This document shows, piece by piece, positions 51,968 through 62,000 of a stretch of DNA of 64,000 bases. The position numbers and the translations under genes were made by a program. The stretch is from Paenibacillus sp. JQZ6Y-1 (GTDB lineage Bacteria; Bacillota; Bacilli; Paenibacillales; Paenibacillaceae), in NCBI RefSeq assembly GCF_040719145.1, contig NZ_JBFDUZ010000002.1:62001-126000 (forward strand), written 5' to 3'. Position 1 is the first letter of the stretch; each line of letters starts with the position of its first letter. A model generated the notes under the pieces. That model did not search any database, had not been told where the DNA came from, and was given only the letters and a program-made list of their open reading frames with translations.

Positions 51968-53206
51968 ATGAAGCAGCAGCAACAATGGTTGGTCAATGTG
52001 CAGCGACTGGAGCAGACAATCGAACGATTTGCGGACTATGGACGTACCGAGCAGAATGGAGTCACACGACTGGCGCTGGGCGAACAGGATATTGCAGTAC
52101 GGCAGTATTTTCGACAGTGCTGTGAGGAGTTGGATATGCAGATGACTGTGGACGATATGGGCTGTATGTACGCGACACTGGAAGGTACGGAGCAGGCGCC
52201 GCCGATTGTGATCGGCTCCCATATGGATACCGTCAAAAAGGGCGGGCGTTTTGATGGTATCCTCGGCGTACTAGCAGGGCTAGAGATTGTACGCACACTC
52301 AAGGATTACGGCATTCAGCCGCGTATTCCCATCACCGTTATGAATTTTACGAATGAAGAGGGCGCGCGCTTTGAGCCATCGATGATGGCTTCCGGCGTAC
52401 TAGCAGGACGCTTTGATAAGGAAACGATGCTGAACAAAACTGATCCAGATGGTATCAGCTTTCGCGAAGCGCTGGAGCAGAGCGGATATGCTGGCGATGT
52501 TGCCAACCGGATCAAGGAAGCGACGGCATATTTGGAGCTGCATATCGAGCAGGGACCGGTGCTGGAGCGCGAGAATGTGAGTATTGGTCTAGTGGATTGT
52601 GTGGTCGGGATGGTCTGTTACGAGATTGAAGTGACTGGCGAATCGGATCATGCCGGAACGACTCCGATGGATATGCGGCGGGATGCTTTTTTTGCAGCCA
52701 ATGATCTGGTGATGCTATTGCGTGAGCAGTTGGAAACGCTGGACTACGATCTGGTGTACACGATGGGACGCGCCAATGTGTATCCGAATATTCATACTGT
52801 GATTCCGAATCGTGTCGTCTTCACACTGGAAGCGCGGCATAAGGATGAACAGATCGTGCGGCAGGTGGAGGAGATCATTCACGCATTGCCGGAGCAGCAG
52901 GGTGGGTGTGAGGTGACAGCGACTCGACTATGGAATCGGAATACGGTTTGGTTTGATCAACACATTTGTGCTACCTTGCAGCAGGCGGTGCAGACGCTCG
53001 GCTACTCGCACAAAACTATGGCAAGCGGCGCTGGGCATGATGCGCAGTTTGTAGCGGACTTTCTGCCGTCGGCGATGGTATTTGTGCCGAGTGTCAAAGG
53101 TAAAAGCCATTGTGAGAAAGAATTCACCTCCTATGAAGAATGCGCGCAGGGTGTGAATGTGCTGCTGGAAGCAATTATGCTATTGCAGGAGCAATCCAAG
53201 CTGTAA
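51968..53206 (+). CDS. M20 family amidohydrolase (allantoate / N-carbamoyl-amino acid hydrolase type)
   Basis: A 412-residue zinc peptidase-fold enzyme, typical length for AllC and L-carbamoylases. Metal ligands are visible: IGSHMDTV, GGRFDGILG, FTNEEGARF (with the catalytic Glu pair), ELHIEQGPVLE and the late GAGHDAQ. The dimerisation domain begins SDHAGTTPMDMRRDA. It hydrolyses allantoate, ureidoglycolate or N-carbamoyl amino acids; no other purine-degradation gene is nearby. ATG 51968 has GTGGAGTG upstream; a longer frame to 51845 is rejected on length. A cobalamin-riboswitch-like leader precedes it. Confidence 0.93.
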   Translation: MKQQQQWLVNVQRLEQTIERFADYGRTEQNGVTRLALGEQDIAVRQYFRQCCEELDMQMTVDDMGCMYATLEGTEQAPPIVIGSHMDTVKKGGRFDGILGVLAGLEIVRTLKDYGIQPRIPITVMNFTNEEGARFEPSMMASGVLAGRFDKETMLNKTDPDGISFREALEQSGYAGDVANRIKEATAYLELHIEQGPVLERENVSIGLVDCVVGMVCYEIEVTGESDHAGTTPMDMRRDAFFAANDLVMLLREQLETLDYDLVYTMGRANVYPNIHTVIPNRVVFTLEARHKDEQIVRQVEEIIHALPEQQGGCEVTATRLWNRNTVWFDQHICATLQQAVQTLGYSHKTMASGAGHDAQFVADFLPSAMVFVPSVKGKSHCEKEFTSYEECAQGVNVLLEAIMLLQEQSKL

Positions 53207-53264
53207 TATATCCACTTGTAGTCACGGTATAAGCAAAGAAGCAAAGATCCGTCGCATGGTATAC

Positions 53265-53313
53265 CAAAGAGGCATAGCCGCAGTCATTTTCGCTGTGCTA
53301 TGCCTCTTTGATT
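53265..53313 (+). terminator. Terminator of the M20 hydrolase gene
   Basis: CAAAGAGGCATAGC (53265-53278) pairs exactly with GCTATGCCTCTTTG (53297-53310). It may also serve the convergent chromate-transporter genes. Confidence 0.85.
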
Positions 53314-53343
53314 TGAGCATACGGAATACCTATTATATGGATA

Positions 53344-53880
53344 TTAAAACAATACGATGCCCATCACTGCCGAGCCAAGGATGACCAGTAGCGGATGTGC
53401 CTTGTATTTGACGATTGCCACAAATACGCCTGCTCCAATCAGCAGTGTCAGCCATGTTTTCCATTGCAGCAGTGCATCCCAGCCGTTGCCCAATCCGAAG
53501 TGAATGGCAGCATACACGATCAACCCAGTCACAATCGGACGCAATCCGTAAAAGGATGACTTCACCATAGGGCTGCTACCGAGTCGGTAAAACAATCCTG
53601 CGAGCGTAATAACCAGCACCAGCGACGGCAATACAATCCCTGTTGTCGCAGCAAACGCACCAGCTATCCCCGCCACATCATAACCGATCAGCGTCGCACT
53701 ATTGGTTGCGATCGAACCGGGCGCCATGCCTGCGATGGATATGGTTTGGCGAAACGTATCCGCGCTCATCCAGCCGAATTGCTCCGCATCATGCTGAATG
53801 AGCGGGATTACCGCATAACCGCCACCGAACGAAACAAACCCAATTTTCAAAAAAGATAAAAATAGCTGCCATAACAGCAT
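53344..53880 (-). CDS. Chromate transporter, short-chain subunit
   Basis: A 178-residue membrane protein with one CHR domain: FLKIGFVSFGGGYAVIPLI and a later GMAPGSIATNSATLIGY, the conserved signatures of short ChrA halves. Two such halves encoded together form a functional CHR transporter, which exports chromate or imports/exports sulfate-like anions. It begins 12 bp after the other half. AAGAAGGTG lies before ATG 53880. Confidence 0.92.
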   Translation of the reverse strand: MLLWQLFLSFLKIGFVSFGGGYAVIPLIQHDAEQFGWMSADTFRQTISIAGMAPGSIATNSATLIGYDVAGIAGAFAATTGIVLPSLVLVITLAGLFYRLGSSPMVKSSFYGLRPIVTGLIVYAAIHFGLGNGWDALLQWKTWLTLLIGAGVFVAIVKYKAHPLLVILGSAVMGIVLF

Positions 53881-53892
53881 GGGTACACCTTC

Positions 53893-54552
53893 TTAAATAT
53901 AATATTCGATATACGCTTGAGACGCTGATGTCGCATGACGCTGTTTTTCGGTACGCGCCTGCAAGCCGAGTGCCATTTTAATACGGATGATAACCAGTCC
54001 AATAATCAATCCGGCAAGGATGAGAAAGACCGGATTAAGCCCTGTGAGTAGCAGAATCATGAGCGAACCAGCCGATACAGCGATTGTCGTCCAGTCGAAT
54101 AGTGAATTTCTGCCCATCCGATACGCAGCGACAGCAATCAGCCCGATCACTGCGCCCTTGATCCCTTGAAACGCCGCCTGTACTTTTGGCTCATTTTGGA
54201 AGAATGAATAAAACAGACTCAATCCAAACACGATCAAAAACGTCGGCAGCGTAATCCCAAGTGTCGCCGCAATCGCCCCGCCAATCCCCGCCATCCGGTA
54301 GCCGACAAACGCCGACGCATTCACGCCTACACCGCCCGGTGCGGAACCAGCGACCGATAACAGATTGTTCATTTCCTCCTGCGGTATCCAGCGCCGCCGC
54401 TCGACCACCTCGCGCTCGATCATCGGAATCATCGCATACCCTCCGCCAAACGTCGCCGGTCCAATTTTGAAAAAGACCACAAACAGCTCCACCAGCATGC
54501 GCAAACGCTCCGATACTCGCGTCTGCTGGGAACTTGAAGTTTTCATACCCAT
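53893..54552 (-). CDS. Chromate transporter, short-chain subunit (first gene)
   Basis: A 219-residue membrane protein with the CHR signatures FFKIGPATFGGGYAMIPMI and GSAPGGVGVNASAFVGYR, and about six helices. It pairs with the following short CHR gene, as in ywrA/ywrB of Bacillus. AAAGGA precedes ATG 54552; ATG 54546 is an alternative. A basic C-terminal tail (~190-219) is longer than in its partner. Confidence 0.92.
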   Translation of the reverse strand: MGMKTSSSQQTRVSERLRMLVELFVVFFKIGPATFGGGYAMIPMIEREVVERRRWIPQEEMNNLLSVAGSAPGGVGVNASAFVGYRMAGIGGAIAATLGITLPTFLIVFGLSLFYSFFQNEPKVQAAFQGIKGAVIGLIAVAAYRMGRNSLFDWTTIAVSAGSLMILLLTGLNPVFLILAGLIIGLVIIRIKMALGLQARTEKQRHATSASQAYIEYYI

Positions 54553-54846
54553 CCGTCCTTTCTGTATACTTCTAGTATATCATCTTTTTTTCAAAATGAA
54601 ATTAACTTATTGATGAACAGAGAAGCATGTTTGAAAACATAATGATAAGCAGACGCCATACTTTCCGAAATACCGTATTTTAAGTTCAAATCTACAGTAT
54701 CATGCTGCAAATGAGTATATAATGGGCTTTTGTAGACATAATCATTGGATAAAAGCATCTAAAAGCCTTCGAAGCAATCGTTCTTTTTCTAAACAATAAA
54801 CAAGGCTATAATGAGTTTTTTCGGTTTTGGTAAAAAGTCACTGAAT

Positions 54847-54876
54847 TTGACAATCGCTTGGAACGGCACGTATCAT
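54847..54876 (+). promoter_or_regulatory. Sigma-A promoter of the EIIA gene
   Basis: TTGACA (54847-54852), an 18-nt spacer and TATCAT (54871-54876) lie 113 bp before the EIIA start. The rest of the 54553-54989 gap shows no other supported feature. Confidence 0.65.
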
Positions 54877-54989
54877 AGAAGCCAAAATCCGGCGGAATCA
54901 TAATATAGAGAATGATGAAATCGCAGACCACCTATGCTCCTGCAACCAGATCACTGTCTGCTCGCCGTCATCATAAGGAGGAACCAACC

Positions 54990-55478
54990 ATGCTGTCATT
55001 TTTCAAAAAAGGAAAGACGCAACCCATTGAAGCACTATCGCCGATCACTGGTCAGGCGGTGGATCTATCTCAAGTACCTGATCCAGCATTTGCCGAGAAG
55101 CTGATGGGACAAGGCATTGCGATTGAACCGAAGGAAGGTAAAGTCCATGCCCCCTTCGACGGTAAAATCGCCCAACTATTCAAAACTCGTCACGCTCTAT
55201 TAGTGGAGCATAGCTCCGGTGTGCAGGTGCTGATCCATGTCGGGGTAGATACCGTTTCGCTCAAGGGAGAAGGCTTTACCGCTCACGTGGCTACTGGCGA
55301 CAAGGTAAAACAGGGACAATTGCTGCTGGAATTTGATATTGCACATATTCAGGCGGCGGGCTATCCGGTCATCACACCGATCATCATACCGGACGGACAG
55401 GACACGGTGAAAAGCGTAGAGGAATATACGGGCAGTGTTACAGCGGGACAGGATAAGGTACTACAAGTGAACCTGTAA
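54990..55478 (+). CDS. PTS glucose-type enzyme IIA protein
   Basis: A 162-residue soluble EIIA of the glucose family. It accepts phosphate from HPr on His and passes it to a sugar-specific EIIB. Signatures are APFDGKIAQLFKTRHAL and LIHVGVDTVSLKGEGF, which contains the active His, then TGDKVKQGQLLLEFD. TAAGGAGG lies 8 nt before ATG 54990; a longer frame from 54912 is rejected. No EIIB/EIIC gene is adjacent, so it may serve several permeases encoded elsewhere. Confidence 0.94.
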   Translation: MLSFFKKGKTQPIEALSPITGQAVDLSQVPDPAFAEKLMGQGIAIEPKEGKVHAPFDGKIAQLFKTRHALLVEHSSGVQVLIHVGVDTVSLKGEGFTAHVATGDKVKQGQLLLEFDIAHIQAAGYPVITPIIIPDGQDTVKSVEEYTGSVTAGQDKVLQVNL

Positions 55479-55522
55479 GCTGATTACTATTGCCGATTTT
55501 ATAGAAGGAATGTACAATTTCT

Positions 55523-55594
55523 GAATACGAATACGAATACGAATACGAATACGAATACGAATACGAATACGAATACGAATACGAATACGAATAT
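55523..55594 (+). repeat. Hexamer tandem repeat (GAATAC), 11 copies plus a variant
   Basis: Eleven exact copies of GAATAC and a twelfth GAATAT lie between the EIIA stop and its terminator, so they belong to its 3' untranslated region. Confidence 0.95.
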
Positions 55595-55598
55595 GAGT

Positions 55599-55638
55599 CC
55601 GAGTCCTGTCGCTGCCGTTTAGGCGGGCAGGATTTTTC
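55599..55638 (+). terminator. Terminator of the EIIA gene
   Basis: TCCTG (55604-55608) pairs with CAGGA (55628-55632), extended by weaker inner pairs, followed by TTTTTC. It lies just beyond the hexamer tract. Confidence 0.65.
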
Positions 55639-55762
55639 TTTATATACAAGAGAGAGCAGATAGATACTACGTAGATAGCGACTGGATGGAAATGATCTCA
55701 GCCAAACAGCAGTGGCAAGTGACAATCCAGCATAACGAGCCGAAAAGTAGGGGGAATACAAC

Positions 55763-56419
55763 ATGAACTATGATGCACAGAGCAATCCGAAGGACGACAT
55801 CTCCATACAACGCATCACACTCGGACTGGGCTGCTTCTGGGGTCCAGAATCATGGCTGGGCGCATTGAAAGGCGTAGTGCATACATCTACTGGATATGCG
55901 GGTGGAACGACAGAGCAGCCGGTGTATCGGCAGATGGGCGATCATTCGGAAACCATTCGGCTGGAATATAACCCTGATGTGTTGCCACTCGAAACATTGC
56001 TCACCTTGTTCTGGGAACATCATCGTCCAGAAGTCATTAACACGTACAAGGATAGCCGCCAATATCGGTCGATTCTCCTCTACGAACATGAAGATCAACG
56101 GAACATCATCCAGCGTCTACAAGCCGAACATGAATCACGCGCATATACAGAAATTCAGCCATGTAGTACCTTTTATCTTGCCGAAGAACGGCATCAAAAA
56201 TATTATTTACAGCGTAAGCCGGAGGTGCTGGCAGCGCTGGATTCCTTATTTACCAATCGTGAACAGGCTCTGCAATCGACGCTGGCGGCTCGCTTGAACG
56301 GATGGAGCCGAGAAGCTATAACAGTAGCTGATCTCCTCGCTGAGCTGGAGCACTGGCAGGAGCCGCTAAATGAGCAGCAGCAGGAACAGTATCGAGCATT
56401 GCTGCTATCGCTCACTTGA
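55763..56419 (+). CDS. msrA: Peptide methionine-S-sulfoxide reductase MsrA
   Basis: A 218-residue enzyme that reduces methionine-S-sulfoxide in proteins. The catalytic Cys24 is in LGCFWGPE. GYAGGTT and the substrate residues around YRQMGDHSETIRLEY and HHRPEVINTYKDSRQYRS are typical. The C-terminal ~45 residues extend beyond the usual ~170-residue MsrA. AGGGGGAA precedes ATG 55763. No msrB is adjacent. Confidence 0.94.
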   Translation: MNYDAQSNPKDDISIQRITLGLGCFWGPESWLGALKGVVHTSTGYAGGTTEQPVYRQMGDHSETIRLEYNPDVLPLETLLTLFWEHHRPEVINTYKDSRQYRSILLYEHEDQRNIIQRLQAEHESRAYTEIQPCSTFYLAEERHQKYYLQRKPEVLAALDSLFTNREQALQSTLAARLNGWSREAITVADLLAELEHWQEPLNEQQQEQYRALLLSLT

Positions 56420-56712
56420 TAGTAGCAATAAATAAGAAGGTGGAGTGGTAAAGTTTACCATTATTCCTGTATACTAAGTACGATTACAGGCATGGCATAT
56501 CGGCATTAACGGCTGTGTCTTACATATAACATATGGATCGATGGGAGATACGAAATTCCAATTGAGCGATACATCAGCATATGAAGATGATGAATGGAGC
56601 TAGTGTATCTGACCATATGCTTGGGAGGATACTGTATATTTCCGTATGTATTTCGATCTTCATCAACGATAAAGGAATGATTCAGCCTGTATCCTTAGCA
56701 ATAGGAGCGTAT

Positions 56713-57705
56713 ATGACTATGAAACCGAGTATTTTTGACGTAGCCAAACGGGCGGGATTATCCGTCGTAACAGTATCCCGTGTGTTAAATGGGGCAGGAA
56801 CGGTGCGGGAGAAAAACCGACTCAAGGTGCTGGAAGCAATTCGTGAGCTGGATTACCGACCTAGCGCTGCCGCACGCTCATTAGCACGCGGGCGGACAGG
56901 CACGATTGGATTGATTTTGACGACATTACATGATTCCTTTTTCGATACGGTTGCCAAGGAGATTAACGATCTACTCGCGATGCAGGGATATTATCTGGCA
57001 ATTTCGGTATCGACGGGGCTTAGCGAGCATGGCGAGCATTATATGATGCAGGAGGATCGTTTGGATGGCATGATTCTGCTGTCGCCAGTCGAGGAAAAAG
57101 AACTAGCGGATGAGCTAGCCAAGCGGGATATTCCGTATGTGATTATCGACAATCAGCTGCCGCAGCATAGCGCAGAAGCGATCTCCATCGACAATGCGCA
57201 CGGCGGATATATCGCTGGACGGCATTTGCTGGAGCTGGGGCATCGCCGGATTGTACATTTGTGTGGAGATGAATTATTTTTGAGCACACGCGAGCGGCGC
57301 AGTGGATTTACGCAGGCATTGAAGGAAGCTGGAGTGGAGCCGCTGGTAGAGCAGGGAACGTATACCGTTGCGTTTGGATATGAAACCGGGCAGCGCTGGT
57401 TGCAGGAGGGGACATTGCCAGAAGCCGTATTCGCCGGAAATGACTATATTGCGATTGGATTGATCAATTCCCTGATGAATGGCGGTATTCGTATTCCGCA
57501 CGATCTCTCGATTATCGGTTACGACGATCAGAATATCTCCTCCCAGCTGCGTCCGCTGCTGACCACGGTGCGACAACCCGCAGACGAGATGGCACGCACG
57601 GCAGTGGAGCTACTACTGAACAAAATGAATCAACCGGAGCAACCTGTACAGGGCATTTGCATTCGCCCACAGCTCATTGTCCGCGAATCAACCGCTGCAC
57701 GCTGA
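56713..57705 (+). CDS. LacI family transcriptional repressor
   Basis: A 330-residue regulator, normal length. The LacI helix-turn-helix with hinge is at the N-terminus (VAKRAGLSVVTVSRVLNG, then RSLARGRTGTIGL), followed by the periplasmic-binding-protein-like sugar domain (~60-330). ATG 56713 with AGGAG nearby is used; an extension to 56581 has no site. The intrinsic terminator overlaps its stop codon. The next gene, a MapP-like phosphatase, suggests control of disaccharide use, but the effector is unknown. Confidence 0.93.
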   Translation: MTMKPSIFDVAKRAGLSVVTVSRVLNGAGTVREKNRLKVLEAIRELDYRPSAAARSLARGRTGTIGLILTTLHDSFFDTVAKEINDLLAMQGYYLAISVSTGLSEHGEHYMMQEDRLDGMILLSPVEEKELADELAKRDIPYVIIDNQLPQHSAEAISIDNAHGGYIAGRHLLELGHRRIVHLCGDELFLSTRERRSGFTQALKEAGVEPLVEQGTYTVAFGYETGQRWLQEGTLPEAVFAGNDYIAIGLINSLMNGGIRIPHDLSIIGYDDQNISSQLRPLLTTVRQPADEMARTAVELLLNKMNQPEQPVQGICIRPQLIVRESTAAR

Positions 57706-57717
57706 CAGCGGTTTTTT
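57690..57717 (+). terminator. Terminator overlapping the LacI gene stop
   Basis: AACCGCTG (57690-57697) pairs with CAGCGGTT (57706-57713), followed by TTTT; the TGA stop (57703-57705) lies in the loop. Confidence 0.85.
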
Positions 57718-57837
57718 GATGTGGACTGTAGATGCAACCGATGCTGCACTCCCTATGGGGAAAAAGGAGTATGGTATGATGGAAGATAGCAAAGTTGCAG
57801 TGGCAACTCAATATAGAAAGAGCAGGTGGAGAGAATC

Positions 57838-58677
57838 ATGAAACTGTTAACCTTGAATGTGCATGGCTGGCATGAGGAGAATCAATTGGACAAAATTCGC
57901 GAATTGGCGTCTTTTATCGATCAGCATCAATTCGATCTGGTCGCGATGCAGGAGGTCAACCAGTCGGCGGCAGAGCAGCCGTTGACGGATGACCAGCTGC
58001 GTCATTATGTAGAATTCGACTCAGAAGGAATCATCCGTCAGGATAACTATGCGCATGTGCTGGTGTCGCATATTCAGGCGGACTATTATTGGACATGGAT
58101 TCCGGTACATTCCGCGTCCAAAGGACGACTGGATGAAGGATTGGCGATTCTGTCCCGCACACCGCTAACCGAGGCAGTCTTCGGTTACGTCTCCACCCAG
58201 CGCATCTATGACAATTACAAAACACGCAAAGTATTGGCGGTTCATACCGAATATGAAGGGCAGCCAATGTGGCTGGCAAATGGACATTTCGGATGGTGGA
58301 ACGATGAAGTCGAACCATTCCGCCCACAATGGGATCGCGCAGAAGAATTGCTAGCACCCTGTCTGGATCAACAACTCTTTTTCCTCGGTGACTTCAACAA
58401 CGTAGCCGAGATTCGCGGCGAAGGCTACGATTACATGATGAAGCAAATCTGGCACGATACGTACACCCTCGCCCAAGAAAAAGACGGCGGTCATACCGTA
58501 GTCAAATCCATTGGCGGCTGGGAAGGCAACACCCAACCTCTACGCATCGACTACATTTACAGCAACCGTCCCATTCCCGTACATCGCTCACAAGTAGCCC
58601 TAGACGGTCAAAACGGCGCAGTCGTCTCCGACCACTTCGGCGTAATGGCAGAACTACATTGGCCAAACCCAGAGTAA
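57838..58677 (+). CDS. Endonuclease/exonuclease/phosphatase family protein, MapP-like
   Basis: A 279-residue EEP-fold metallo-phosphatase. It opens LTLNVHGWHEENQLDKI and has the catalytic motifs MQEVNQ, GLAILSRTPL, FFLGDFNN and SDHFGVM. The start and the HSASKGRLDEG segment resemble maltose-6'-phosphate phosphatase (MapP) of lactic acid bacteria, which dephosphorylates disaccharide phosphates inside the cell. The gene follows a LacI regulator and is near an EIIA gene, which fits such a role. AGGTGGAG precedes ATG 57838. A terminator follows. Confidence 0.82.
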   Translation: MKLLTLNVHGWHEENQLDKIRELASFIDQHQFDLVAMQEVNQSAAEQPLTDDQLRHYVEFDSEGIIRQDNYAHVLVSHIQADYYWTWIPVHSASKGRLDEGLAILSRTPLTEAVFGYVSTQRIYDNYKTRKVLAVHTEYEGQPMWLANGHFGWWNDEVEPFRPQWDRAEELLAPCLDQQLFFLGDFNNVAEIRGEGYDYMMKQIWHDTYTLAQEKDGGHTVVKSIGGWEGNTQPLRIDYIYSNRPIPVHRSQVALDGQNGAVVSDHFGVMAELHWPNPE

Positions 58678-58740
58678 ACAAGTCAAGAAGCATAACTACA
58701 AAGCACAAACTACAACCACAAGCCCAATCATTAAAAAACA

Positions 58741-58783
58741 AAAGAGAACGACACCAGATATCTGCTGTCGTTCTCTTTCTTCT
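58741..58783 (+). terminator. Rho-independent terminator
   Basis: AAAGAGAACGACA (58741-58753) pairs with TGTCGTTCTCTTT (58766-58778), followed by CTTCT. Confidence 0.85.
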
Positions 58784-58858
58784 ACATAACCCACTCTCTA
58801 CCACCTTCTATTCCCTCTGCTCCTCCCCGTGAAGAGTTGCAAATGGCGTTGGTGTTGC

Positions 58859-59069
58859 GGTGAGCACGGAGCGGAGGGAATAGGGGAAAAGGACGACTTA
58901 CAGTGTTTGCGATATTCAAACACGGGGTTCAATCAAGAGTGATTTTTGCGAAAGCAAAATATCTTACTTCTTTGGAGGGGCGGGAATCTACCTATACTCT
59001 CAATTCGTAGATTCTCGTACCTCCACCGGAGTCCCGTCCCCTTATCCCTTCCCGCAGCGGACCCTCACC
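58859..59069 (+). ncRNA. Structured noncoding element, copy B
   Basis: About 211 nt homologous to 33517-33733 and with the same fold. The closing stem is GGTGAG/CTCACC (58859-58864 with 59064-59069). The next helix, GTGTTT/AAACAC, is at 58903-58923. TTTTGC-GAAA-GCAAAA at 58944-58959 has a GNRA loop. GGAG plus GCGGGAATCTAC pair with GTAGATTCTCGT plus CTCC (58974-59024). Two pairs of the closing stem differ from copy A by compensatory changes. It lies between two convergent genes, 180 bp after the MapP-like gene, so it is not a 5' leader. Confidence 0.75.
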
Positions 59070-59096
59070 CAACCACCACTGCCCATTTCCCCACTC

Positions 59097-62000
59097 TTAC
59101 ACGTCCACCCACTCGCGCCGCAAGCTAAACAAACTTTGCAGCTCATCGTTGGACAATTCCGTAATCCACCCTTCCGAGGTGGAGATAATATTATTGCTTA
59201 GCTGCTGCTTACTCTCCAGCATCTCATCAATCCGCTCCTCCAGCGTGCCTAGCGAGATAAACTTATGCACCTGCACATCCCGCTGCTGACCCATCCGATA
59301 TGCGCGGTCGGTCGCCTGATTCTCCACCGCCGGATTCCACCAGCGATCCACATGGAAAACATGATTGGCAGCGGTCAGATTCAGACCAACGCCGCCCGCC
59401 TTGAGCGACAGGATAAAAATATTCGGCTCGCCCGGGCTTTGGAATTGCTCGATCATGCGGTCACGCGCTGTTTTGGACGTGCTACCGTTTAAGTACAGCA
59501 CCGACTCGTTCATATCCTCGCTCAATACCTTCTGAATGATCTGACCCATACCAATGTATTGAGTGAAAATCAGACACTTCTCGCCTTCGGCACGCAGCTC
59601 GCGTACCATCTCCACCAGCCGTTCTAGCTTCGCAGAGCGACTGATCAGCGCATCGATACTCCAATCCGTTTCTTCCTCTTCTCCCTCTTCCTGCGGCGAT
59701 ACGGTATGCACGAGCGCTGGATGGTCGCAGATTTGCTTGAGCTGAGTCAGTGCAGACAGAATCGCGCCTTTGCGCTTCATTCCCTGCAACTGGTTCATCT
59801 GCTGCATCAGCTGATTGACTGCCTGATCGTACATCACGCCCTGCTCCGGGGTGAGATTGATATACGTCTTCATCTCGTTCTTTTCCGGCAAATTCAACTG
59901 AATATTCGGGTCTTTTTTCGTCCGGCGTAGCATGAATGGCTTGACGAGCTGTTGCAAATTCTGGGTGCGCTCCTCGTCATGCTCTTTTTCAATGGCGGTC
60001 GCAAACCGATCCTGAAATCCCTTCATACTGCCCAGATAGCCGGGGGTGATAAAGTCGTAAATCGACCATAGCTCGGCAAGCCGATTTTCGATAGGTGTAC
60101 CCGTCATAGCGACCCGATGAAGGGCATGCAGACTTCGTACCGTTTGCGATTGGCGCGTTTGTGCATTTTTGATATTTTGCGCTTCATCCAGACAGATCGT
60201 TGCCCATGTGACCGTCTGCAATAGCTCCTGATCCAGCGAAGCCGTTGCAAATGAAGTCAGAATGACGTCGTGATCGTCCACCAACTGCTGAAATGCGTCG
60301 CCGCTCAGTCGCTTGCTGCCATAGTGTAGCGCAACGCGCAGAGACGGCGCGAAGCGACTGATTTCCTTTTGCCAGTTGCCGAGTACAGACGTTGGACAGA
60401 CCACCAGCGAGGTCGGGCTAGATACCGAAGAACTGACCAGCAGCGCGGAGTCCTGTTCAGCCGTAGGCTGGATTGGTTCGGAAAGGCTGGTGGAAAAGGC
60501 TGCTGCCAGTTGCGTATGCTGTAGCTGCTGCGCATCGTTTTGTTCCATGCTTTGCAGCACGATCTGATGCAATCGCTCAGCTTCGGTTTCGGCATCTTCC
60601 TTGATATGCAGCAGATAAGTGATCAGCTGAATTGTTTTGCCGAGACCCATATCGTCCGCCAAACAAGCGCCAAGCCCGAAGCGGCGCAGGAAGCTCAGCC
60701 ATGAGAAGCCTTCCTGCTGGTACGGTCGCAGCTGAGCATGCAGTCCCGCAGGAACCGGAATAAGTGGCATATCGTTCTGCTGGCTAATTTGGCTGATTAA
60801 TCCATTCAAATGCTCATTCAATTCCACTTCAATCTCAATACGCTGGAATTCTTCCTCTTCTGCATCGACGACATCTTCTTCTTCGCCATTTTGCTTGCTG
60901 CGGCGCATCAGATGCAGTTGCAGCACATCCTGAAATGACAATCCACGTCGTCGGTCAATACCCTGCATCGCGCGGCGAATCTGCTCCAGCAGTTCAGGAT
61001 CGAGTACAATCCATTGTCCACGGAACAGCGCAAGTCGTTCCTGCTTTTCCGCCAATTCAAGAAATTCATCTTCGGTCAGTTCGGTTTCGCCGATAGCGAC
61101 CCGCCAGTCGAAGTCAATGAGCGCATCCAAGCCGAAAAAGGACTTGCCAGTACGCTTTTCCTCTTCCTCGCTCACTTTGGCTTTGAGCTTCGGACGCTTG
61201 CGCCGTGCGGCTTCCCACCATGCAGGAAGCAGTACGAGCCAGCCCGATTGCAGTAGCCGATTACTGTACTGTGACAGAAAGCGCCATGCTTGCTCATTGT
61301 TCAGACTGCGCCCAATCATATCATGTTCCGTCCCAAATTGATGAATCGGCAGCACGGCGCGCAATTGCTCCCGCCAGCCAGCCGAGCGATCCAGTACATG
61401 CTGCTGCCACGCGGTTGGCCAGTCGCCATCTGCCTGCCCGTTCATGCTCAATTGCACAGGCACCAGATGCGTTTCGTCCGTTTTATCCTGTAAAATCAAT
61501 CGCAATTGCCAGCCGTTATTATGCTCTTCCGGCTCCACCAGCTGCAAGGCTGGACGGAAAGGCGCGGAATCGCTTTTCCAGCCAATTGACACTAACCAGC
61601 TATTTTCATCCATTCCAGCAGTGCTATTGTTGCGGTCAAATAGCTGCGGATATTCGCGCCGCAGATCGGCAGCTTCGGCTTCGGTGTTGTAATACATCTC
61701 CGACACATTGGCGGAAAAGGATGCCTGCAAGCCTTCTAGCAGTTCCGGCTCTACGCCGGTTTGCAGCAATCGCTGCAATTCCTGCCGCTTGGTGCGGGAT
61801 ACGGATTTGAGTAGGTACTCTGGGTCCCATTTCCATTGCAATTTGCCCCGTCGATAAGCGCCGAGTGAAGGCAGGTACTTTTTATCGTTCAGGCAGTTCA
61901 ATAGCGCAGGAGCGAGCTGACGCAGGGCATCTGCGTCGCCTTCCCAATCCCACTGCACATGATGCAGTAGCGGTGCCTCTGCAAAGAACGGAATAACCTG

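Noticed and set aside
55438-55764. Minus-strand frame encoding a Ser-Tyr repeat protein
   Set aside because: Its sequence is just the GAATAC tract read on the other strand; it overlaps the EIIA end and has no start site.
56581-56712. 44-residue N-terminal extension of the LacI regulator
   Set aside because: No ribosome binding site, and LacI proteins start just before the helix-turn-helix, as at ATG 56713.
58946-59128. Small coding frame within the second structured element
   Set aside because: The frame follows the RNA sequence, lacks a ribosome binding site and runs into the end of the helicase gene.
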